Shown here: in pieces, positions 52,099-60,909 of the stretch
Position numbering within the stretch: the first letter of the stretch is position 1
Layout of the letters: every line of letters starts with the position of its first letter
Origin: JAGNLM01 sp964439835
GTDB taxonomy: Bacteria > Pseudomonadota > Gammaproteobacteria > JAABTG01
NCBI GenBank assembly: GCA_964439835.1
Contig: CAYTPQ010000003.1
Location: forward strand, 1-64,000
Direction of reading: 5' to 3'
DNA: 64,000 nt
The notes under the pieces: model-generated
Database searches by the model: none
What the model saw: only the letters and a program-made list of their open reading frames with translations
Told to the model about the DNA's origin: nothing
Translations under genes and position numbers: made by a program

Positions 52099-53263
52099 AC
52101 CCCGGCTCGTATAGCCAACGCGCGACGATCCCGAAGGCGACGGCGGCCGCGACCGCCGCGGCCAGGTAGGTCGTGGTCGGGCCCACGCTGTCCCAGGCGT
52201 AGCCCGCGAGCAGCGCCCCCACCGCGCCGCCCGCCCCGAAGCTCAGGCTGCTGTAGAGGGCCTGACCCCGCCCCTGGTGGCGGCCCACGAAGAAGCGGTG
52301 GACGAACTGGATCGCCACCGCGTGGAACACGCCGAACGACGCGGCGTGCAGCACCTGGGCGCCGGCCAGCACCGCCCCGCGGTCCGGGAACAGCCCGACC
52401 AGCACCCAGCGCACCGCAGTCAGTGCCAGCGCGAGCAGGAACAGCGGCCGCAGGCGGTAGCGGGCGAGCACGCGGTGCATCGCCACGAATAGCAGGACCT
52501 CCACGACCACGCCGAGGGCCCAGAGCTCGCCGATGGTGCCCCGGCTGTAGCCGTGCCCCTCCAGGTAGATCGAGTAGAAGGCGTAATAGGGGCCGTGGCT
52601 CATCTGCGCCAGAAAGCAGGCGGCGAACAGCGCCAGCACCGCCGGCCGGCGCAGGACCCGGCTGATGGGCTCGTGGCTCAGGTGCAGGTGCCCGGCGGCC
52701 CGCTCCGGCACGAGCAGGGTGCTGGCCCAGATCCCCACCATCAGGATCAGGACAACCCCCGGCACGACGCCGGCCCCCGCGCGGTCGAGGACCCACCCAA
52801 GGCCGGTCACGGCCAGGATAAAGCCGATCGAGCCCCAGACCCGGATGTGGGTGTAGCGGTGCGCGCCGTCGCGCAGGTGGCTGAAGGTGGTGGCCTCCAG
52901 CTGCGGCAGGGCGGCGTTCCAGAAGAAGCTGAACACCGACAGCACCAGCGTGAGCCAGCCGTAGCCGGTGCCCAGGAACACCCCCGCGAACGCGACCGCG
53001 GCCAGCGCCGAGGCGAGCCGGACGATGGCCATACGGTGTCCGCGGCGGTCCGCGATCCAGCCCCAGACGTTCGGCGAGACCACCTTGGTGGCGGTGAGGA
53101 TTGCCGTCAGCTCGCCGATCGCGCTAGGGCCGTAGCCGAGCGAGGCCAGGTACAGACCCCAGTAGGGTACGAGCGCGCCAAGGCTGGCGAAGTAGAAGAA
53201 ATAGAAGCCCGACAGGCGCCAGTAGGGCACCGCCGGACGACCGTCAGGGCGCGTCGCTGACAA
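52073..53263 (-). CDS. MFS transporter (MFS_1-like)
   Basis: 396 residues with 12 predicted helices. Opens YWRLSGFYFFYFASLGALVPYWGLYLASLGYGPSAIGEL, the typical start of the LacY-like/HcaT MFS_1-like group. The loop 2-3 motif is WGWIADRRGHRMAIVRLASA. ENXE-like central loop is short. Substrates in this family are poorly known (3-phenylpropionate, nucleosides or sugars). Its 3' end overlaps the cyclase gene by 26 bases tail to tail. An inverted-repeat element lies upstream, between it and the TVP38 gene. Confidence 0.92.
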   Translation of the reverse strand: MSATRPDGRPAVPYWRLSGFYFFYFASLGALVPYWGLYLASLGYGPSAIGELTAILTATKVVSPNVWGWIADRRGHRMAIVRLASALAAVAFAGVFLGTGYGWLTLVLSVFSFFWNAALPQLEATTFSHLRDGAHRYTHIRVWGSIGFILAVTGLGWVLDRAGAGVVPGVVLILMVGIWASTLLVPERAAGHLHLSHEPISRVLRRPAVLALFAACFLAQMSHGPYYAFYSIYLEGHGYSRGTIGELWALGVVVEVLLFVAMHRVLARYRLRPLFLLALALTAVRWVLVGLFPDRGAVLAGAQVLHAASFGVFHAVAIQFVHRFFVGRHQGRGQALYSSLSFGAGGAVGALLAGYAWDSVGPTTTYLAAAVAAAVAFGIVARWLYEPGSTPGNAGR

Positions 53264-53275
53264 GGGCGGGTAACC

Positions 53276-53423
53276 GATTCACCGCAGAGGCGCAGAGGCG
53301 CAAAGGGGTCCCTGACGATCCGTCACCGGTCGCACCGGCGAGCCCGCTGCCCCGGCATGAGTATCGCCAGACGTGCCCCCGATCCGGAACGACCTCTGCG
53401 CCTCTGCGCCTCTGCGGTGAATC
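53276..53423. repeat. Inverted pair of CGCAGAGG tandem repeats (element B)
   Basis: Left end 53276-53306 and right end 53393-53423 pair at 30 of 31 positions. Each end carries about three copies of an 8-base unit around GCAGAGGC. Core 86 bases. It lies between the MFS start and the TVP38 stop on the same strand. Confidence 0.88.
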
Positions 53424-53446
53424 AACCGGGCGCATGCCGAGGACGG

Positions 53447-54409
53447 TCAGCGGCCCGCGCCCGAGCGGCGCCAGGCGTCGATGCCGCCGGCGACCACCCG
53501 CGCGTCGAAGCCCCCGCGTAGGAGCACCTCCACCGCCCGGGCCGAGGTGCCATCGCTGCGGGAGAGCACCATGACCGGACAGTCGCGCGCCTCGCCGAGC
53601 TCCCGCAACCGCTGGGTCAACTGCTGTAGTGGGATGTGCACCATCCCGGCAGGCGCAGATGTCCCGGCCGCCGGTGCCTCCTCCTCTCCCTGCACGTCGA
53701 GCAGGATCACCTCGTGGCCGCGATCCAGGCACCGCCGCACCTGTTCCGGCGTGACCGACTCCACCCCCCGCAGGCGCCGGAGGATCGGCGGGAGCAGCGC
53801 CACGGAAGCCAGCAGGGCGATCCCCAGGAGCAGCTTCTGCACCGCGCCCTCCCCCCCCTCCAGCGCGAACCGGCCGGCGTAGCCCAGATAGGTGTAGGCG
53901 AGCGCGCCAGGGACCATGCACACCGCCGTCGCGAGCACGTAGTGAGTGAAGCGGATCCCGGTCAATCCGAGGGCGTAGTTCAGGAGATTGAACGGAAACA
54001 GCGGCACCAGCCGCACCAGGGCGACGAAGCGCCAGCCCTCGGCCTCGACCCCGCGGACCAGGTGGCGCAGCCGGGTCCCGCTGACCCGGGTCACGGCGTC
54101 GTACGCCAGGTAGCGGGCCACCAGGAACGCCAGGGCGGCACCCAGGGTGGCCCCGGCCAGGTTCAGGGCGGCACCCCACAGAGGCCCGAAGACCGCGCCG
54201 CCCGCGAGCGTCATCAGGGAGCCCGGCACCAGTAGGACGGCGCCTACGGCGTAGGCGAGCACGAACAGCACGGGCGCGAGCGGGCCTTGCGCCGCGATCC
54301 AGGCCTCCAGCGACCCGCCGTCCAGCGCCTCCCGGTGGGCGAAGACCCAGGCGGCGGCCGACGCCAGCGCCAGCACCCCGAGCAGACGGACGACCTTACC
54401 GAGCTTCAC
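53447..54409 (-). CDS. TVP38/DedA-family membrane protein fused to an inactive rhodanese domain
   Basis: 320 residues. Residues 1-225 are a TVP38/TMEM64 (SNARE-associated) membrane domain with the family core LVPGSLMTLAGGAVFGPLWG...FLVARYLA...VRLVPLFPFNLLNYALGLTGI. Residues 235-320 are a rhodanese-like domain (PEQVRRCLDRGHEVILLDVQ... DARVVAGGIDAWRRSG). The active-site loop reads LSRSDGTSARA: the catalytic Cys is Ser283, so sulfur transfer is not expected. GTG 54409 is the start, with AGGAGGGG just upstream. Function of TVP38 proteins is unclear (membrane lipid or transport homeostasis). The dead rhodanese may be a ligand or arsenate/sulfide sensor. Confidence 0.9.
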   Translation of the reverse strand: MKLGKVVRLLGVLALASAAAWVFAHREALDGGSLEAWIAAQGPLAPVLFVLAYAVGAVLLVPGSLMTLAGGAVFGPLWGAALNLAGATLGAALAFLVARYLAYDAVTRVSGTRLRHLVRGVEAEGWRFVALVRLVPLFPFNLLNYALGLTGIRFTHYVLATAVCMVPGALAYTYLGYAGRFALEGGEGAVQKLLLGIALLASVALLPPILRRLRGVESVTPEQVRRCLDRGHEVILLDVQGEEEAPAAGTSAPAGMVHIPLQQLTQRLRELGEARDCPVMVLSRSDGTSARAVEVLLRGGFDARVVAGGIDAWRRSGAGR

Positions 54410-54663
54410 CCCGCCCCTCCTACCGGCGCCCGGCGGACCGCCGCGCGCGCCCCGTTGCTGAGGCAAGTATAGGGGGGGCGGGCGGCCGGGATCGCGAGCC
54501 GCCGCGCGTCCCCGGGGGAGCCCCGCGACCAAGGGCCAGGCCTCGTCCACCCGCTGGGCCGGGCTTCACCGGACAGACCGGCCGAAGGCGGCCCGAGCGA
54601 GGATTGAGCGTACGATCAGGGGCGGTTTCCGGCGCGTCCGGGTTATCCAGGCGGGGTTCCCTC

Positions 54664-56274
54664 ATGTCCGTCGCGATCCTCTGGCTGCGCAACGACTTGC
54701 GCCTGGCCGACAATGCGGCCCTGGCCCTTGCCCTCGCCGCCCACGAGCGGGTGGTGCCGGTGTACGTGCACGCACCCGAGGAGGCCGGCGGCTGGCCCCC
54801 CGGGGCAGCGAGCCGCTGGTGGCTCCATCACAGCCTGGCGGCGCTCGATCGCGCCCTCCGCACCGCGGGGTCCCGACTGGTGGTGCGCCGCGGGCCGAGC
54901 GCCGGGGCCCTGCGGGACCTAGCCCGGGAGGTCGGGGCACGGGCCGTGTACTGGAACCGGCGCTACGAGCCGGCGCTGGTCGAGAGCGACCGGGCGGTCA
55001 AACAGACACTGACCGCCGAGGGCATCGCCTGCGAGAGCGTGGGCGGCAGCCTGCTGGTCGAGCCGTGGGGCGTACGGACCGGGGCCGGAGAGCCGTTCCG
55101 CGTGTTCACGCCCTTCTGGCGGGCCTGCCAGAAGGTCCTGCCCCAGGAGGCCCCGCTGCCCCCGCCGCAGGCGCTGCCGCCGGTACCGGAGGGGCTCGAC
55201 TCGGTCGCCCTGGACGCGCTCGGCCTGTTGCCCCGGATCCCCTGGGACAGCGGCCTGGCGTCGGCCTGGCAACCCGGGGAGGCCGGCGCCCTGGCGCGGG
55301 CTGAGGCGTTCCTGGACGGCCCGGTCGCCGCCTACAAGGCGCGTCGCGACTACCCCGCGGAGGCCGCGACCTCGCGGCTCTCGTCGCACCTGCACTTCGG
55401 CGAGATCGGGCCGCGCCAGCTCGCCTGGGCCCTGCGGGGACAGGACGGGCCGGTGCGAGCCGGCCACCAGACCGGATCCCCGGGCCCGGCGGGGGCATCC
55501 GGGGCGGCCGTGCGTAGGCCCGGCGAGACCGCCGACAGTCGGGGCCCCACCCGCCCGGCTGCAGCGACCGGGCCGACCCGCGGCAACGGCGGACCCTCGC
55601 CGGCACCGGGTCCCTGGTCGCCGGGCGAGTCAGGGGCCGAGGCCTACCTGCGCGAGCTGGGCTGGCGCGAGTTCGGCCACCACGTGCTGTTCCACTTTCC
55701 GCACACCGCCGATGCCCCCCTGGACCGCCGCTTCGAGGCCTTTCCCTGGCGGCGAGACTACGGCGCCCTGCTCTCGGCCTGGCAGCGAGGGCGCACCGGG
55801 GTGCCGCTGGTGGACGCGGGGATGCGGGAGCTCTGGGCGACCGGCTGGATGCACAACCGCGTGCGGATGGTGGTGGCCTCGTTCCTGACCAAGAACCTGC
55901 GCATCCCCTGGCAGGAGGGCGCCCGCTGGTTTTGGGACACGCTGGTGGACGCCGACCTCGCGAACAACACCCTGGGCTGGCAGTGGGCCTCGGGCTGTGG
56001 GGCCGACGCGGCGCCCTACTTCCGGGTCTTCAACCCGGTGCTCCAGGGCGAGCGCTTCGACCCGGCCGGCGCCTACGTCCGGCGCTGGGTGACGGAGCTG
56101 GCACGGGTGCCCGACCAGTGGCTACACCACCCCTGGGAGGCACCGCCTGCAGTGGTGGCAGGCGCCGGCGTCCGGCTCGGCGCGGACTACCCCGCGCCGG
56201 TCGTCGACCTGAAGGAGAGCCGCGAGGAGGCCCTCGCCGCCTACCGCGCGGTGACCGGCAACGAGGGGCGGTGA
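54664..56274 (+). CDS. phrB: Deoxyribodipyrimidine photolyase with a Pro/Gly-rich insertion
   Basis: Light-driven repair of cyclobutane pyrimidine dimers using FAD and an antenna cofactor. 536 residues from MSVAILWLRNDLRLADN. N-terminal alpha/beta antenna domain, then the FAD domain: SRLSSHLHFGEIGPRQLAWAL, ELGWREFGHHVLFHFP, GVPLVDAGMRELWATGWMHNRVRMVVASFL, WFWDTLVDADLANNTLGWQWASGCGADAAPYFRVFNP. The catalytic Trp and FAD contacts are in place. Residues about 260-324, between the first helix and ELGWREF, are an unusual Gly/Pro/Arg-rich stretch not present in typical photolyases. The reading frame stays open and GC-rich through it, so it is probably translated as a flexible loop. Confidence 0.95.
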   Translation: MSVAILWLRNDLRLADNAALALALAAHERVVPVYVHAPEEAGGWPPGAASRWWLHHSLAALDRALRTAGSRLVVRRGPSAGALRDLAREVGARAVYWNRRYEPALVESDRAVKQTLTAEGIACESVGGSLLVEPWGVRTGAGEPFRVFTPFWRACQKVLPQEAPLPPPQALPPVPEGLDSVALDALGLLPRIPWDSGLASAWQPGEAGALARAEAFLDGPVAAYKARRDYPAEAATSRLSSHLHFGEIGPRQLAWALRGQDGPVRAGHQTGSPGPAGASGAAVRRPGETADSRGPTRPAAATGPTRGNGGPSPAPGPWSPGESGAEAYLRELGWREFGHHVLFHFPHTADAPLDRRFEAFPWRRDYGALLSAWQRGRTGVPLVDAGMRELWATGWMHNRVRMVVASFLTKNLRIPWQEGARWFWDTLVDADLANNTLGWQWASGCGADAAPYFRVFNPVLQGERFDPAGAYVRRWVTELARVPDQWLHHPWEAPPAVVAGAGVRLGADYPAPVVDLKESREEALAAYRAVTGNEGR

Positions 56275-56290
56275 TCGCCGGGAGGGGGGG

Positions 56291-57085
56291 TCAGTCCGCG
56301 CTGAGGCCCGCCCGGCGCAGGAGGGCGGCGGCGAAGGTCGCCGGGATGGCGTAGGTGATACCACTCGGCTCCTTGAGCAGGTTCTCCTTGCTCTCCTTGA
56401 CGAAGACCTTGTTGATAACGCCGACCACCACCCCGCTGTCCGGGTGATAGAGGGGGCTGCCGCTGTTGCCCGGGTAGGCGGTGGCGTCGAGCTGGAAGAC
56501 GTCGTAGGGCGAGCCCAGGCGCTGTATGACTTTCGGGTCCAGAGTCTTCGCGCTGATCTGCGGGGTCGCGATGGGCGTGATGGCCGAGACCATCGCCTGG
56601 TGGGTAACCGGCCGCATCCCCAGCACGATACCGAGGGGGAAACCGGTGAAGGCGTAGCGCTCCCCTTCCCGCACCCGTCCCGAGTCCCCGAGCCGCAGGG
56701 CCGGCAGGGGAGCGCCCTGGAACGACAGCAGGGCGACGTCGTGCTCCGGGTCGGTCGCCACCACCGTCGCCTCCCGCACCCCCTCACGCCCCCCCGCGCC
56801 GGTCAGCACCGCCAGGAACTCCTTGCGCTCCTGGTCGAGGGACACCGGGATGACGTGGGCGTTGGTGATGGCGTGGCGCCCGTCCCCCACCACGAAGCCG
56901 GTGCCAGTGAACTGCCCCGGCGGGCGCCGGGTCAGCTGGACGGTGCCGACGCCGAGGACACTCGGCTTGACCCGAGCGATCGTCTCGGGCAAGCCGGCCC
57001 GGGCCGGCAGCGCCAGGGCCGCGACAAGCAGGGCCGATGCAAGGACCGCGGCCAGCGAGCGAGAAACGGTTGCGGCGTAGAACAC
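56291..57085 (-). CDS. Trypsin-like (S1C) periplasmic protease
   Basis: 264 residues with the start set at GTG 57085. The catalytic triad is His in ITNAHVIPV, Asp in DPEHDVALLSF, Ser in YPGNSGSPLY, as in DegP/HtrA-type proteases, but no PDZ domain follows, so it is the short form. A signal peptide (VSRSLAAVLASALLVAALALPARA) directs it to the periplasm. Reading the frame further upstream to 57211 passes through a repeat element and gives LTTKDTKNTKICLDEY, repeat-derived and not protein, so that start is rejected. There is no partner gene beside it except a small ribbon-helix-helix gene. Confidence 0.9.
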   Translation of the reverse strand: MFYAATVSRSLAAVLASALLVAALALPARAGLPETIARVKPSVLGVGTVQLTRRPPGQFTGTGFVVGDGRHAITNAHVIPVSLDQERKEFLAVLTGAGGREGVREATVVATDPEHDVALLSFQGAPLPALRLGDSGRVREGERYAFTGFPLGIVLGMRPVTHQAMVSAITPIATPQISAKTLDPKVIQRLGSPYDVFQLDATAYPGNSGSPLYHPDSGVVVGVINKVFVKESKENLLKEPSGITYAIPATFAAALLRRAGLSAD

Positions 57086-57094
57086 CGGGGAAGC

Positions 57095-57170
57095 AACCAC
57101 GAAGGACACGAAGAACACCAAGATGTATTCGTCTAAACAAATCTTTGTGTTCTTCGTGTCCTTAGTAGTT
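57095..57170. repeat. Inverted pair of ACACGAAG-type tandem repeats (element C)
   Basis: Left end 57095-57124 and right end 57141-57170 pair at 27 of 30 positions, with a 16-base loop. Each end is built from degenerate ACGAAGGAC/ACGAAGAAC units. It provides the leader of the trypsin-like protease gene. Confidence 0.88.
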
Positions 57171-57207
57171 AATCCGTATCCCGTGCAGCACCAAGGTAAA
57201 CCTGGGG

Positions 57208-57432
57208 TCAACCCACCAGGTGGCGCTTGATGACGTCGATGTCGACCACCCGGTCCTCGCTCCGTTCCGCGCGCTCGGTCCGCTCCAGCGCGAGCCGGAC
57301 CTCCTTCAGCGACTCCAGGTAGCGCTCGACCGCCTCGCGGACCACGTCGGACCGGGCGCGGCGAAGGTCATTGGCCGTGCGGTCGAGCTCGGCGATCAGC
57401 TCATCCGGGAAGCGTGCAGTGATGTACGGCAT
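57208..57432 (-). CDS. Ribbon-helix-helix (CopG-type) DNA-binding protein
   Basis: 74 residues from MPYITARFPDELIAELDR. The N-terminal strand ITARF and helices ELIAELDRTANDLRRARSDVVREAVERYL form a typical RHH fold. The C-terminal tail (RTERAERSEDRVVDIDVIKRHLVG) resembles toxin-binding tails of antitoxins. No toxin gene follows: the next frame on this strand is the protease, and the repeat element intervenes. It may be an orphan antitoxin or a stand-alone repressor. Confidence 0.8.
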   Translation of the reverse strand: MPYITARFPDELIAELDRTANDLRRARSDVVREAVERYLESLKEVRLALERTERAERSEDRVVDIDVIKRHLVG

Positions 57433-57482
57433 GACAACCCCCAGCGCGTGTCGATCCCCAACTGTCCGTGCGGCCTGCGCGT

Positions 57483-58598
57483 CTAACCGGCCCCGCGCGA
57501 CTCGCGGTCCCACAGCACCTTCACGATCCGCTCCGCCGCGTGCCCGTCCCACAGCTCCGGGCGCCGGCCGACCTTACCCTGACCGTCGATGACCCGGTTC
57601 GCCTCGGCCAGGATCCGCTCGGGGTCCTGGCCGGCGAGCACGTTGGTGCCCTCGGTCACCGTGATCGGGCGCTCGGTGTTCTCGCGCGCCGTGACACAGG
57701 GGACACCCAGGGCGGTGGTCTCCTCCTGGATGCCGCCCGAGTCGGTCAGCACCAGACGAGCATTGTCCATACACTTTAAAAAGTCCAGGTAACCCAGCGG
57801 ATCTACGAGCTTGAGGTCCCGGAAATCCCGCAGCCCCCGCTCCAGCCGGAACTCCCCTAGCTTGGCCCGGGTACGTGGGTGGATGGGAAAGACCACGGGC
57901 AGGCGCACCGACAGCGCCCCCAGGACCTCCAGCAGCCCAGCCAGGGTGTCGCGGTCGTCGACGTTCGAAGGCCGGTGCAGGGTGACCAGTGCGTAGCCGC
58001 GGGGGCTCAGACCCAGGTCTTCGAGCACCGGGCTGCGGCTCGCCTTCTCCCGGTGCCTGAGCAGCGAGTCGATCATCACGTTGCCGACGAAGAAGACCCG
58101 CTCCTCTGGGATCCCCTCCCGGCGCAGGTTCTCCAGCGCCGTGCGCTCGGTGGTGAAGAGGTAATCCGAGATCTGGTCGGTCAGGACCCGGTTGACCTCC
58201 TCTGGCATGCCGCGGTCGTAGGAGCGCAGGCCCGCCTCCACGTGGACGAGCTTGACGCCCATCTTCACCGCGACCAGCCCGCAGGCGATGGTCGAGTTGA
58301 CGTCACCGACCACCAGGACCAGGTCGGGCTTCAGCTGCTTCATCTCGCGCTCGAAGGCGATCATGACCTTGCCGGTCTGCTCGCCGTGGCCACCGGAGCC
58401 GACGCCGAGGTACACGTCCGGCTTCGGCAGGCCCAGGTGGTCGAAGAAGAGCTGTGACATCTTGTGGTCGTAGTGCTGACCGGTGTGCACCACCAGCGGC
58501 TCGATCCCCGGCTGGGCCCGCATCGCCTCCCAGAGGGGGGCAACCTTCATGAAGTTCGGGCGGGCGCCGACGACGTTGACGATCTTGAGCGCGGGCAT
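57483..58598 (-). CDS. wecB: UDP-N-acetylglucosamine 2-epimerase (non-hydrolysing)
   Basis: Makes UDP-ManNAc from UDP-GlcNAc for surface polysaccharide. 371 residues from MPALKIVNVVGARPNFMK. GT-B fold signatures: VVHTGQHYDHKMSQLFFDHLGL, VVGDVNSTIACGLVAVK, HVEAGLRSYDRGMPEEVNRVLTDQISDYLF, TLHRPSNVDD, DSGGIQEETTALGVPCVTARENTERPITV. It is divergent from the dTDP-rhamnose genes. No wecC (UDP-ManNAc dehydrogenase) is adjacent. Confidence 0.96.
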   Translation of the reverse strand: MPALKIVNVVGARPNFMKVAPLWEAMRAQPGIEPLVVHTGQHYDHKMSQLFFDHLGLPKPDVYLGVGSGGHGEQTGKVMIAFEREMKQLKPDLVLVVGDVNSTIACGLVAVKMGVKLVHVEAGLRSYDRGMPEEVNRVLTDQISDYLFTTERTALENLRREGIPEERVFFVGNVMIDSLLRHREKASRSPVLEDLGLSPRGYALVTLHRPSNVDDRDTLAGLLEVLGALSVRLPVVFPIHPRTRAKLGEFRLERGLRDFRDLKLVDPLGYLDFLKCMDNARLVLTDSGGIQEETTALGVPCVTARENTERPITVTEGTNVLAGQDPERILAEANRVIDGQGKVGRRPELWDGHAAERIVKVLWDRESRGAG

Positions 58599-58941
58599 GG
58601 GGCAGTGGTAGGCGGGGTTTCCTGACCCGGAAGGAAGCGGGCGATGGCCGGGAGAGCGGCCGCTCCGGCCGGTTCTAAAGCGCCTCGCCGGGGGGGTCGC
58701 TAACGGCGGCACGGCGACCGGGCGTTGAATTGTACACGAGACCGAGAGCTAGGGGCCCGAAGAGAAGGTCTCCAGCGGTCCTCGGAGCAGAGTGCGGGCC
58801 ACCCGTAGGGCCCTCCGGTCCCGGACAACGGGCAGGCGTGAGCGCCTGGGGACCTCGGCCTACAATCTGCCGGCGGCAGAGCAGGCCGCGCCGGCCACCG
58901 AACGCGTGCCCGACGACCGCTGGCCCCCTACTGGAGCGGAG
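58599..58941. promoter_or_regulatory. Divergent gap between wecB and rfbB
   Basis: 343 bases. Two TACAAT hexamers face outward: minus strand 58729-58734, about 130 bases before wecB, and plus strand 58861-58866, about 75 bases before rfbB. Neither has a good -35, so these are tentative -10 boxes. GGAGCGGAG just upstream of 58942 is a good ribosome site for rfbB. Confidence 0.3.
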
Positions 58942-60018
58942 ATGGGACCCCAAGGCTACACACTGTTGGTCACTGGCGGCGCCGGGTTTATCGGCTCGGA
59001 GGTCGTGCGCCAGGTCATCGCCGAGACCGACTGGACCGTGGTCAACGTCGACAAGCTGACCTACGCCGGCAATCTGGAATCCCTCGAGTCGGTCGCCGCC
59101 GACCCGCGCTATTACTTCGAGCGCGTCGACGTCTGCGACGCCGCGGCCGTGCAGGGCCTGTTCGCGCGCTACCGCCCCGACGCGGTCATGCACCTGGCCG
59201 CCGAGAGCCACGTCGACCGCTCGATCGACGGGCCGGCCGAGTTCATCCAGACCAATGTCTGGGGCACCTACACCCTGCTGCAGGAGGCCCTGCGTCACTG
59301 GCGCACGCTCCCCGACGAGGAGCGCACGACCTTCCGCTTCCATCACGTCTCGACCGACGAGGTCTACGGCTCACTGGGGGCAACCGGGCTCTTTACCGAG
59401 GAGACCCCGTACGCCCCCAACTCGCCCTATTCCTCGAGCAAGGCCGCCTCCGACCACCTGGTGCGGGCCTGGCACCACACCTACGGGCTACCGGTGGTCA
59501 CCAGCAACTGCTCGAACAACTACGGCCCGTTCCAGTTCCCGGAGAAGCTGATACCGCTGGTCACGCTCAACGCGCTCGAAGGCAAACCGCTGCCGATCTA
59601 CGGCCAGGGCGACAACGTGCGCGACTGGCTCTACGTCGGGGACCACGTGCGCGCGCTGCGCCGGATCCTGACGGCCGGCACACCGGGCGAGACCTACAAC
59701 GTCGGCGGCAACAACGAGCGCACCAACCTGGAGGTCGTGCAGACGATCTGCGCGGTGCTGGACGCGCTGCGGCCGGACTCGCCCTACCGGCCCCACGCAC
59801 AACTGATCACCTTCGTCACCGATCGTCCCGGCCACGACAAGCGCTACGCGATCGACGCCACCAAGATCGCCCGCGAGCTCGGCTGGACGCCGGCGGAATC
59901 GTTCGAGTCGGGCCTGCGCAAGACCGTGCAGTGGTACCTGGACAACCCGCGCTGGTGGCAGCGCGTGCAGGACGGCAGCTATCAGCGCGAGCGACTGGGT
60001 CTCGGAGGCAGCGCATGA
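58942..60018 (+). CDS. rfbB: dTDP-glucose 4,6-dehydratase
   Basis: Second step of dTDP-L-rhamnose synthesis, an NAD-bound short-chain dehydrogenase. 358 residues from ATG 58942. NAD site LLVTGGAGFIGSEVVRQ, HLAAESHVDRSIDGP, catalytic TDEVYG (Thr-Asp-Glu) and Y-x3-K in APNSPYSSSKAASDHLV, then SNNYGPFQFPEKLIPL. Normal length. The ATG of rfbA overlaps its stop by four bases. Confidence 0.97.
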   Translation: MGPQGYTLLVTGGAGFIGSEVVRQVIAETDWTVVNVDKLTYAGNLESLESVAADPRYYFERVDVCDAAAVQGLFARYRPDAVMHLAAESHVDRSIDGPAEFIQTNVWGTYTLLQEALRHWRTLPDEERTTFRFHHVSTDEVYGSLGATGLFTEETPYAPNSPYSSSKAASDHLVRAWHHTYGLPVVTSNCSNNYGPFQFPEKLIPLVTLNALEGKPLPIYGQGDNVRDWLYVGDHVRALRRILTAGTPGETYNVGGNNERTNLEVVQTICAVLDALRPDSPYRPHAQLITFVTDRPGHDKRYAIDATKIARELGWTPAESFESGLRKTVQWYLDNPRWWQRVQDGSYQRERLGLGGSA

Positions 60019-60890
60019 AGGGCATCATCCTCGCCGGCGGCAGCGGCACGCGGCTCTACCCGCTGACCCAGGTGGTCAGCAAGCAGCTGCTGCCGGTCTA
60101 CGACAAACCGATGGTCTACTACCCGCTGTCCACGCTGATGCTGGCGGGGATCCGGGAGATCCTGATCATCTCCACGCCCCAGGACCTCCCGCGCTTTCGC
60201 GAGCTGCTCGGCAGCGGCGCCCAATGGGGTCTCGATCTCGCCTACGCCGAGCAGCCGCGGCCCGAAGGTCTCGCCCAGGCTTTCGTCATCGGCGCGCCGT
60301 TCGTCGGCGCCGACACGGTCTCCCTGGTACTCGGCGACAACATCTTCTACGGCCACCGCATGGCGACCGTGCTGCAGCAGGCCGCGCGCGAGCGCGAGGG
60401 CGCGACCGTGTTCGGCTACTACGTCCGTGACCCCGAGCGCTACGGCGTCGTCGCCTTCGACGCCAGCGGGCGCCCGAGCCAGATCGTCGAGAAGCCGAAG
60501 GTCGCGCCGTCCAACATTGCCGTCACGGGGCTCTACTTCTACGACAACGAGGTGATCGAGGTCGCGCGCAACCTCAGGCCCTCGCCGCGGGGTGAGCTCG
60601 AGATCACCGACGTCAACGCCCATTACCTGGCACGGGGCCAGCTGCGGGTCGAGATGCTCGGCCGCGGCACCGCCTGGCTCGACACCGGCACCCACGAGTC
60701 GCTGCTGAAGGCCGGCCAGTTCGTGCAGCTCCTGGAGGAGCGCCAGGGGCTCAAGGTCGCCTGCCCCGAAGAGATCGCCTGGCGCATGGGCTACATCGAC
60801 GACGAGCGCCTGGAGGCACTGGCCGCGCCGCTGGCGAAGAGCGGCTACGGCGAGTACCTGCTGGAGATGCTGCGGCGGGGGGGACTATGA
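60015..60890 (+). CDS. rfbA: Glucose-1-phosphate thymidylyltransferase
   Basis: First step of dTDP-L-rhamnose synthesis: dTTP plus glucose-1-phosphate gives dTDP-glucose. 291 residues. N-terminal MKGIILAGGSGTRLYPLT with the nucleotide-binding GGSGTRL-x-P and lysine in SKQLLPVYDKPMVYYPLS; VLGDNIFYG metal site; EKPKVAPSNIAVTGLYFYD; TAWLDTGTHESLLKAGQFV. Normal length. Between it and rfbC lies a repeat element of about 150 bases, so the operon continues only through the element. Confidence 0.97.
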   Translation: MKGIILAGGSGTRLYPLTQVVSKQLLPVYDKPMVYYPLSTLMLAGIREILIISTPQDLPRFRELLGSGAQWGLDLAYAEQPRPEGLAQAFVIGAPFVGADTVSLVLGDNIFYGHRMATVLQQAAREREGATVFGYYVRDPERYGVVAFDASGRPSQIVEKPKVAPSNIAVTGLYFYDNEVIEVARNLRPSPRGELEITDVNAHYLARGQLRVEMLGRGTAWLDTGTHESLLKAGQFVQLLEERQGLKVACPEEIAWRMGYIDDERLEALAAPLAKSGYGEYLLEMLRRGGL

Positions 60891-60909
60891 GCGGCAAACA
60901 ACAGAGAAC

